Below the pieces are notes generated by a model. That model saw only the letters and a program-made list of their open reading frames with translations, made no database searches and was not told the DNA's origin. The translations under genes and the position numbers were made by a program. Below are positions 57,670 to 64,000 of a stretch of DNA of 64,000 nt, piece after piece. How positions within the stretch are numbered: position 1 is the first letter of the stretch; each line of letters opens with the position of its first letter. Where the stretch lies: the NCBI RefSeq assembly GCF_004570845.1, contig NZ_SPQZ01000002.1, positions 124,001-188,000 on the forward strand. The letters run 5' to 3'. The stretch is from Orlajensenia leifsoniae (GTDB lineage Bacteria; Actinomycetota; Actinomycetes; Actinomycetales; Microbacteriaceae).

Positions 57670-58218
57670 ATGAGTGAACTCAGTCGGAGTGACGCAGATC
57701 GTTACGATCTGCAGCTGCTGTTCACCGACGGTCTCCCCGACATGGACGCCAACTCCGGCTACCGCGGCGCAGTCGCCGCTCGCGCCGCAGGGATCAGCTA
57801 CCGCCAGCTCGATTACTGGGCTCGCACCGAGCTCGTCGAGCCCACCGTCCGCGGGGCCGCCGGTTCCGGATCGCAGCGCCTCTACGGCTTCCGCGACATC
57901 CTCGTGCTCAAGCTCGTCAAGCGCCTTCTCGACACCGGCATCTCGCTCCAGCAGATCCGCGTCGCCGTCAACCAGCTGCGCGAGGCCGGCATCAACGACC
58001 TGGCCCAGACCACTCTCATGAGCGACGGAGCCAGCGTCTACCTGTGCACGTCGAACGACGAGGTCATCGACCTGGTCAGCCGCGGCCAGGGCGTCTTCGG
58101 CATCGCCGTCGGCAAGGTGCTGCGCGAGGTGGAGTCCACCCTCGTCGAGATCGACTCGCACCCCGTCGACACCCTGGACGAGCTCGCTGCTCGTCGTCAG
58201 ACCCGCAAGATCTCCTAG
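57670..58218 (+). CDS. MerR family regulator (second of pair)
   Basis: A 182-residue regulator whose MerR domain begins near residue 35: GYRGAVAARAAGISYRQLDYWARTELVEPTVRGAAGSGSQRLYGFRDILVLKLVKRLLDTGISLQQIRVAVNQL. The C-terminal part (VYLCTSNDEVIDLVSRGQGVFGIAVGKVLREVE) is characteristic of the second MerR in the garA block. The DUF151 bifunctional nuclease gene that lies between the two in mycobacteria is missing here; the 107-bp gap has no frame. ATG 57670 has GAAGAGG upstream. Confidence 0.88.
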   Translation: MSELSRSDADRYDLQLLFTDGLPDMDANSGYRGAVAARAAGISYRQLDYWARTELVEPTVRGAAGSGSQRLYGFRDILVLKLVKRLLDTGISLQQIRVAVNQLREAGINDLAQTTLMSDGASVYLCTSNDEVIDLVSRGQGVFGIAVGKVLREVESTLVEIDSHPVDTLDELAARRQTRKIS

Positions 58219-58223
58219 CGCCT

Positions 58224-58405
58224 TCCCGCTGGCAGAGGCACGGGAGCGCAGCGAGCGCGCCGAAGCCCTCGGGTCGGCGCCGCAGCCGTTAGGTCAGCGC
58301 CGCCCTCCGCTTCGACGGCGACTTCGTCGCTGTCTCTGCGAGCGGGCGGGGTGTCGCTCGTAGCGCGCTTCGGCCGCGGACTGCATCCGGGCGTCGGCGA
58401 ACGGA
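58224..58405. repeat. Mixed copies of two dispersed palindromic repeats
   Basis: The gap between merR and parA (convergent) holds repeats from two families. CCCGCTGGCAGAGG at about 58226 repeats the left arm at 11226, and TCTCTGCGAGCGGGCGG at about 58333 resembles its right arm. At 58363-58405 lies a half copy of the 15741 element (GCGCTTCGGCCGCGGACTGC and following). They may end both converging transcripts. Confidence 0.6.
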
Positions 58406-58410
58406 TCCGA

Positions 58411-59274
58411 TCAGCCCGCCGACTGCTCCGAGCGATCGATCGCCGGACGCTCGACGGGCTGCGGAGCCGCGAGGTGGGCGTACTCTCCGATGCGCGCCGT
58501 GCGCAGCACCCGGTCGAGCAGCTGGTCGAAGTACCGCGCCATCTCCTGGGCGCTGTCGCCGGGCCACGCGTGCAGCGGCTGGCCGGCGCCCTGCGCCTGC
58601 TGCAGCGAGGTGCGCTCGGGAAGCTGGGGGGAGAGCACGAGCGGGCCGAACATGTCGCGCAGTTCCTTGATGCGGTACTGGTGCTCCAACGATGCGACGC
58701 GGGTGCGGTTCACGATGATGCCGAGGGGCTGCAGACGCGACGACATCCCGCGACGGATCTCCTCGATCGCACGCAGGGCGCGGTCGGCGGCGGCCACGGA
58801 GAAGAGTCCGGGCTCGGTCACCACGGCGACGCGGTCGCTGGCGGCCCACGCTGTGCGCGTGAGTGCGTTGAGGGTCGGCGCACAGTCCACGAGCACCAGC
58901 TCGTATTCCTTCTCGATGGTCTCGAGGGCGTCCTCGAGCTTCCAGATGTCGCGTTCGTGCGGATGCGGACCGTCGAAGTTGATGGCGGACGGGCTGCCGA
59001 TCATCACATCGAGCTTGGAGCCCGGGCGGCCTCGCGTCCACCCGCTCGGAGCGATCGCGGAACGCACGATCTTCTCCTTCGGGCTCGCGAGCACGTCGGC
59101 CACATTGAGGTGACCGGCGACGCTGACGGCCATACCGGTCGACACATCGGACTGCGGGTCTAGGTCGACGACAAGGGTCCGGATGCCGCGGGCGAACGCC
59201 GCTGAAGCGAGTCCGAGCGTCACCGTCGTCTTGCCGACGCCACCCTTGAGGGAGCTGACGGAGAGTACGTGCAC
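58411..59274 (-). CDS. ParA family ATPase
   Basis: A 287-residue ParA/MinD-type ATPase. The deviant Walker A is KGGVGKTT (10-17), followed by LVVDLDPQSDVSTGM and, further on, LVLVDCAPTLNALTRTAW. It partitions DNA or positions a cell component. No parB lies adjacent. GTG 59274 is chosen because the protein then starts VHVLSVSSLKGGVGKTT as in other family members. A TAACGT -10-like box (minus strand) ends 7-8 nt upstream, so the message may be leaderless. Divergent from pyruvate carboxylase. Confidence 0.88.
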   Translation of the reverse strand: MHVLSVSSLKGGVGKTTVTLGLASAAFARGIRTLVVDLDPQSDVSTGMAVSVAGHLNVADVLASPKEKIVRSAIAPSGWTRGRPGSKLDVMIGSPSAINFDGPHPHERDIWKLEDALETIEKEYELVLVDCAPTLNALTRTAWAASDRVAVVTEPGLFSVAAADRALRAIEEIRRGMSSRLQPLGIIVNRTRVASLEHQYRIKELRDMFGPLVLSPQLPERTSLQQAQGAGQPLHAWPGDSAQEMARYFDQLLDRVLRTARIGEYAHLAAPQPVERPAIDRSEQSAG

Positions 59275-59351
59275 AAGTAGATACGTTACCTTCACTAGTC
59301 TGGGAGAACCTAACCGTCAGACCCGTACCGCGCGCCTCACGAAAGGCCTGT

Positions 59352-62300
59352 ATGTTCCAGAAGATCCTCGTTGCCAACCGCGGTGAAATCGCCATCCGCG
59401 CCTTCCGTGCCGCTTACGAGCTGGGCGCGAAGACCGTGGCAGTGTTCCCGTTCGAGGACCGCAACTCCCTGCATCGCCTGAAGGCCGACGAGGCCTACCA
59501 GATCGGCGAGCCGGGGCATCCGGTGCGTGCCTATCTCGACGTCGCGGAGATCATCAGGGTCGCTCGGGAGTCCGGAGCAGACGCCATCTACCCGGGGTAC
59601 GGCTTCCTCTCGGAGAACCCCGAACTGGCCGAGGCCGCCGCGGCCGCGGGGATCACCTTCATCGGTCCCGGTATGCACGTGCTCGAGATGGCGGGCAACA
59701 AGGTCACGGCCAAGGAGCACGCCATCGCCGCCGGGGTCCCGGTGCTCAAGTCCACGCCCCCGTCGAAGGACGTCGAGCTGCTGCTGTCGCAGGCCGAGGA
59801 GATCGGCTTCCCGATCTTCGCGAAGGCCGTCGCCGGCGGTGGCGGGCGCGGCATGCGTCGGGTCGCGAGCCAGGACAGGCTGCGCGCCGCCCTCGAGGAG
59901 GCCATGCGCGAAGCCGACAGCGCGTTCGGCGACCCGACCATGTTCCTCGAGCAGGCCGTGCTCCGCCCCCGCCACATCGAGGTGCAGGTGCTCGCCGACG
60001 CGAACGGCGAGACGGTCCACCTGTTCGAGCGCGACTGCTCCGTGCAGCGCCGCCACCAGAAGGTCATCGAGATCGCCCCGGCGCCGAACCTCCCCGAGGA
60101 GACCCGCCAGGCGCTCTACCGCGACGCCATCGCCTTCGCGAAGTCCATCGGCTACGTCAACGCCGGCACCGTCGAGTTCCTCCTCGACACCGCGGGCGAG
60201 CGGGCCGGCCAGCACGTCTTCATCGAGATGAACCCGCGCATCCAGGTCGAGCACACCGTGACCGAGGAGGTGACGGATGTGGACCTCGTGCAGTCGCAGA
60301 TCCGCATCGCGGCGGGGGAGAGCCTCGCCGACCTCGGGTTGCAGCAGGAGAACATCAAGCTGCGCGGCGCCGCTTTGCAGTGCCGCATCACGACGGAGGA
60401 CCCGACCGCGGGCTTCCGCCCCGACACCGGCAAGATCACGACCTACCGCTCGCCGGGTGGTGCAGGCATCCGCCTCGACGGTGGAACCATCAACCCCGGC
60501 GCCAACATCAGCCCGCACTTCGACTCGATGCTCGCGAAGATGACGGCCCGCGGCCGCGACTTCCCGGCAGCGGTCGCGCGCGCCCGTCGCGCACTGGCCG
60601 AGTTCCGCATCCGTGGCGTGTCCACCAACATCTCCTTCCTACAGGGAGTCCTCGACGACCCGTCCTTCATCGCCGGCGACCTGAGCACCTCGTTCATCGA
60701 GGAGCGTCCGGAACTGCTGCGCGGCCGGGTGTCGAAGGACCGCGGCACGAAGATCCTCAACTGGCTCGCCGACGTCACCGTCAACCAGCCGAACGGGCCG
60801 CGTCCGACGACCATCACACCGACGGACAAACTGCCGAAGATCGACCTGTCGCAGGCGGCCCCTGCCGGGTCGCGCCAGAGGCTCCTCGAGCTCGGCCCGC
60901 AGGGCTTCGCCGCCGCGCTCCGCGCCCAGACCCCCTTGGCCGTCACCGACACCACGTTCCGCGACGCCCACCAGTCGCTGCTCGCCACCCGCGTGCGCAC
61001 CCGCGACCTCACCGCCGTCGCGCCCTACGTCGCCCGGCTGACTCCCGAACTGCTCTCGGTCGAGGCATGGGGAGGCGCCACCTACGACGTCGCGCTCCGC
61101 TTCCTCGGCGAGGACCCGTGGGAGCGCCTCGCGACCCTGCGCGAATCGCTGCCGAACATCAACCTGCAGATGCTGCTGCGCGGGCGCAACACCGTCGGCT
61201 ACACGCCCTACCCGACCAGCGTCACCGAGGCGTTCGTTGCCGAGGCGGCCTCCACCGGCGTCGACATCTTCCGCATCTTCGACGCGCTGAACGACGTCGA
61301 CCAGATGCGCCCGGCCATCGAGGCCGTGCTCGCCCAGGGCAGCGCCGTCGCCGAGGTGGCCGTCTGCTACACGGGTGATCTGCTCGACCCGACTGAGGAC
61401 CTGTACACCCTCGACTACTACCTGCGTCTCGCCGACCAGATCGTCGAGTCCGGCGCGCACATCCTCGCGATCAAGGACATGGCCGGGCTCCTGCGGCCCG
61501 CCGCCGCCGCGAAGCTCGTCACGGCATTCCGCGAGCGCTTCGACCTGCCGGTGCACCTGCACACTCACGACACCCCGGGCGGCCAGCTCGCGACCCTGCT
61601 TGCGGCATCCGCTGCCGGAGTGGACGCCGTCGACGTCGCGTCGGCACCCATGGCGGGCACCACCAGCCAGCCGTCGGCATCATCGCTGGTCGCCGCCCTC
61701 GCCCACACCGAGCGCGACACGGGCCTCTCGCTGCAGAACGTGTCGGACCTCGAGCCGTACTGGGAGGCCGTGCGCCAGGTCTACCGGCCGTTCGAGTCCG
61801 GCCTGCCGGGCCCGACAGGCCGGGTGTACCACCACGAGATCCCGGGCGGCCAGCTGTCGAACCTGCGCCAGCAGGCCATCGCGCTCGGCCTCGCCAACGA
61901 CTTCGAGCTGGTGGAGGACATGTACGCCGCGGCGAACAAGATCCTCGGGCGCGTGCCGAAGGTCACACCGTCGTCGAAGGTCGTCGGCGACCTCGCCCTG
62001 CACCTCGCCGCCGTCAAGGCCGACCCGGCCGACTTCGAGGCGAACCCGCAGAAGTACGACGTTCCCGACTCCGTCGTGGGATTCATGGCGGGCGAGCTGG
62101 GCGAGCTGCCCGGCGGATGGCCGGAGCCCTTCCGCACCAAGGTCCTCGAGGGCCGCACGGTACGCATCGGAGTTACCGAGCTGACCGACGAGGAGCGTGC
62201 GGCCCTCGCCGCCGACAGCACGACGCGACGCGCTGCCCTCAACACCCTTCTGTTCCCCGCGCCGACCCGCCAGTACGAGCAGATCCGGGAGCTGTTCGGC

Positions 62301-62756
62301 GACCTCTCCGTCGTCGACACCCCCGACTACCTCTACGGCATGCGCCAGGGCGCAGAGCATGTGGTCGAGATCGCCAAGGGCGTGCGCCTCTACGCCGGAC
62401 TCGAGGCCATCGGCGAGGCCGATGACAAGGGCATGCGCACCGTCATGACCACGCTCAACGGTCAGCTGCGGCCCGTCTTCGTGCGCGACCGCAGCATCGC
62501 CGTCGAGAGCAAGGCGGCCGAGAAGGCCGACGCCAGCCAGCCCGGCCAGGTCGCGGCTCCGTTCTCCGGTGTCGTGACCCTGCAGGTCGAGGCGGGTGCC
62601 GAGGTGCAGGCCGGTCAGGCCGTCGCATCCATCGAGGCCATGAAGATGGAGGCGGCCATCACGACCCCCGTCGCGGGTGTGATCGAGCGGGTCGCCATTC
62701 CCCGGACGCAGCAGGTGGACGCGGGCGATCTCCTCGTCGTGGTCGTGCCGCGCTAG
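59352..62756 (+). CDS. pyc: Pyruvate carboxylase
   Basis: A 1134-residue multidomain enzyme of the single-chain type. Biotin carboxylase occupies about 1-450 (LVANRGEIAIRAFRAAYELG, ATP-grasp loop KAVAGGGGRGMRRV). The carboxyltransferase, from about 525, has DTTFRDAHQSLLATRVRT. The biotin carrier domain ends the chain with EAMKMEA, biotinyl Lys1098. It carboxylates pyruvate to oxaloacetate, refilling the TCA cycle. ATG 59352 has GAAAGG 7 nt upstream. The 77-bp divergent gap with parA must hold both promoters. Confidence 0.97.
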   Translation: MFQKILVANRGEIAIRAFRAAYELGAKTVAVFPFEDRNSLHRLKADEAYQIGEPGHPVRAYLDVAEIIRVARESGADAIYPGYGFLSENPELAEAAAAAGITFIGPGMHVLEMAGNKVTAKEHAIAAGVPVLKSTPPSKDVELLLSQAEEIGFPIFAKAVAGGGGRGMRRVASQDRLRAALEEAMREADSAFGDPTMFLEQAVLRPRHIEVQVLADANGETVHLFERDCSVQRRHQKVIEIAPAPNLPEETRQALYRDAIAFAKSIGYVNAGTVEFLLDTAGERAGQHVFIEMNPRIQVEHTVTEEVTDVDLVQSQIRIAAGESLADLGLQQENIKLRGAALQCRITTEDPTAGFRPDTGKITTYRSPGGAGIRLDGGTINPGANISPHFDSMLAKMTARGRDFPAAVARARRALAEFRIRGVSTNISFLQGVLDDPSFIAGDLSTSFIEERPELLRGRVSKDRGTKILNWLADVTVNQPNGPRPTTITPTDKLPKIDLSQAAPAGSRQRLLELGPQGFAAALRAQTPLAVTDTTFRDAHQSLLATRVRTRDLTAVAPYVARLTPELLSVEAWGGATYDVALRFLGEDPWERLATLRESLPNINLQMLLRGRNTVGYTPYPTSVTEAFVAEAASTGVDIFRIFDALNDVDQMRPAIEAVLAQGSAVAEVAVCYTGDLLDPTEDLYTLDYYLRLADQIVESGAHILAIKDMAGLLRPAAAAKLVTAFRERFDLPVHLHTHDTPGGQLATLLAASAAGVDAVDVASAPMAGTTSQPSASSLVAALAHTERDTGLSLQNVSDLEPYWEAVRQVYRPFESGLPGPTGRVYHHEIPGGQLSNLRQQAIALGLANDFELVEDMYAAANKILGRVPKVTPSSKVVGDLALHLAAVKADPADFEANPQKYDVPDSVVGFMAGELGELPGGWPEPFRTKVLEGRTVRIGVTELTDEERAALAADSTTRRAALNTLLFPAPTRQYEQIRELFGDLSVVDTPDYLYGMRQGAEHVVEIAKGVRLYAGLEAIGEADDKGMRTVMTTLNGQLRPVFVRDRSIAVESKAAEKADASQPGQVAAPFSGVVTLQVEAGAEVQAGQAVASIEAMKMEAAITTPVAGVIERVAIPRTQQVDAGDLLVVVVPR

Positions 62757-62790
62757 GCTCGAACGCTGTCCCCCGAAGAAAGAGGCACCA

Positions 62791-64000
62791 GTGCCACCCA
62801 GTGACGACGGACTCGACCTGCGCGCACGCCGTGCTCGCGGGGCCGGAGACGAGTACAACAGCGAGCTCGCGCCGCGTGCCGGCGACGACCTCGCCTCGGC
62901 GCTGCCCGAGAGCCTGAGCATCCAGGTCGACCTTCCGCCGGCCCCCCGCCCGGAAGCACCAGACGACGAGGTCGCCGTGGCCATCCCCGAGCGCGCCGTC
63001 AATCCCGGCGTCGTGGCGGAGAGCTCGACCCACTCCGTGCCGATCATGGTGCAGCCCCCGGTCCGGGCGTCCGGTCACCACCGCTCGCAGCTCGAGCCGA
63101 TCGACCGCGACGAGGACGCCGCCGCGAGCTACAGCGGCCAGGGTCCCGAATCTCCCAACATGCTCACGGCCGACCGCCTCATCGAGCCCAACCGACGCAC
63201 CCGTCCGGCGCCCGAGGGTGGCTGGAACCGCTTCCTCTACTCCGCGACGTTCCACACGGTGAACCGCGGCGACTCGCGCCGGGTGCTCGCTCGCAAGGAG
63301 CTCGACGCCCGCATCCAGCGGCAGTTTTCCGGTGGAACCCGGTTCGTGCCCGTGCTCACCCGCAAGGGCGGGGTCGGCAAGACCACTGTCACGGCACTGC
63401 TGGGCATGGCTCTGGCCGACGCCCGTGAAGACCGCACCATCGCCATCGACGCGAACCCCGACAGGGGAACGCTCTCCGAGCGCATCACGCGTCAGACCCG
63501 CTCGACCGTGCGGGACGTCGTGAACAAGGCCCCGTCGATCGGCGGGTTCACCGACTTCTCGGCCCTGGTGTCGCGCGACGAGACGCGCCTCGACATTCTC
63601 GCCTCCGACACCGACCCGATGCTGAGCGAGGCCTTCGACGCCGATGACTACAACGTCGTCGCCGATCTCTCGGCCCGGTTCTATTCGATGGTGCTGACGG
63701 ACTGCGGAACCGGCATCGTCCACTCGGTCATGCGGGCCACCCTGCAGCGAGCCGACTCCATCGTCATCGTGTCCGGCGGCAGCGTCGACGAGGCCCGGCT
63801 GGCGTCGGAGACCCTCACCTGGCTCGAGGCCAACGGCTACGGAGACCTCGTGCGCAACGCCATCGTCGCCCTCAACACGGCGACGCAGGGCACGAACCTC
63901 GTCAAGCTCGAGGAGATCGAGACGCACTTCCAGTCCCGGGTGCGCGAGATCGTGCGCATTCCGTACGACCCCGTGCTGGCCGCCGGCTCGGTCATCCACT
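62791..64000 (+). CDS. ParA/MinD-type ATPase with long N-terminal region (partial, runs off the window)
   Basis: The frame begins at GTG 62791 (AAAGAGG 7 nt upstream) and is still open at the last base, giving 403 codons. The N-terminal 170 residues are acidic/Pro-rich and probably disordered. The ATPase follows: Walker A TRKGGVGKTTVT with Lys192 and Lys197, IAIDANPDRGTLSERI, and VLTDCGTGIVHSVM. This architecture, a long variable N-terminus on a MinD-like domain, is found in actinobacterial proteins linked to secretion or cell-pole functions. Exact role unknown. It is 34 nt after pyc. Confidence 0.85.
   Translation, partial: MPPSDDGLDLRARRARGAGDEYNSELAPRAGDDLASALPESLSIQVDLPPAPRPEAPDDEVAVAIPERAVNPGVVAESSTHSVPIMVQPPVRASGHHRSQLEPIDRDEDAAASYSGQGPESPNMLTADRLIEPNRRTRPAPEGGWNRFLYSATFHTVNRGDSRRVLARKELDARIQRQFSGGTRFVPVLTRKGGVGKTTVTALLGMALADAREDRTIAIDANPDRGTLSERITRQTRSTVRDVVNKAPSIGGFTDFSALVSRDETRLDILASDTDPMLSEAFDADDYNVVADLSARFYSMVLTDCGTGIVHSVMRATLQRADSIVIVSGGSVDEARLASETLTWLEANGYGDLVRNAIVALNTATQGTNLVKLEEIETHFQSRVREIVRIPYDPVLAAGSVIH

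Noticed and set aside
62659-63999. 446-codon antisense frame at the right end
   Set aside because: It is opposite the end of pyc and the ParA/MinD gene, whose Walker A motif on the plus strand is clear.
1-64000. tRNA, rRNA, CRISPR, insertion sequence or prophage
   Set aside because: Gaps between genes are short, and none contains a cloverleaf-like pattern, regular spaced repeats, transposase or integrase motifs.

Overview
The window is about 68% GC and densely coded, with frequent GTG starts, 1-4 nt gene overlaps, F420/flavin-type oxidoreductases, a GarA-MerR-MerR block and a corynebacterial-type C50 carotenoid operon. This points to an actinobacterium, most likely a motile, pigmented member of the Microbacteriaceae. 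The genus cannot be fixed from sequence reading alone. No tRNA, rRNA, CRISPR array, transposase or phage gene was seen.

Layout. 1-20.7 kb is a housekeeping and accessory region with frequent strand switches: an aldo/keto reductase, a GlcD-type FAD oxidase, hydrolases, a MarR/EamA exporter pair, a MOSC protein, a Na+/H+ antiporter, a stand-alone LigD-type polymerase next to an ATP-dependent DNA ligase, an epoxide hydrolase, a pair of ferritin-like proteins, and three luciferase-like monooxygenases. Several junctions carry dispersed palindromic repeats.

20.7-47.7 kb is one uninterrupted flagellar locus. On the minus strand lies flgN-flgK-flgL-fliW. Divergent to it are the flagellar sigma factor, flagellin, fliD, fliS and a small unknown gene, then flgB-flgC-fliE-fliF-fliG-fliH-fliI-fliJ, an NlpC/P60 hydrolase, fliK-flgD-flgE, flbD-motA-motB, fliM-fliN-fliO-fliP-fliQ-fliR-flhB-flhA and csrA. 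Five promoters share one sigma-28 signature, CTAAC-N16-YCGAYAG, and drive both early (basal body) and late (filament) operons. The leaders of flagellin and of the flgB operon carry hairpins with GGA in the loop. With csrA and fliW both in the locus, this suggests that a FliW-CsrA translational switch, rather than a sigma hierarchy, orders assembly.

47.7-53.7 kb is the carotenoid operon idi-crtE-crtB-crtI-crtYe-crtYf-crtEb (minus strand). It predicts C50 decaprenoxanthin-like pigment from isopentenyl diphosphate. A divergent MarR gene (crtR-like) has a perfect 15-bp palindrome between the predicted -35 and -10 of the operon.

53.7-64 kb holds a NUDIX hydrolase, a DUF1295 membrane protein, a CDP-alcohol phosphatidyltransferase, a GarA/OdhI-type FHA protein with two MerR regulators, a ParA ATPase, pyruvate carboxylase, and the start of a second ParA/MinD-type ATPase that runs off the end. 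The word GGATGCC/GGCATCC recurs far more often than composition predicts across the whole window.
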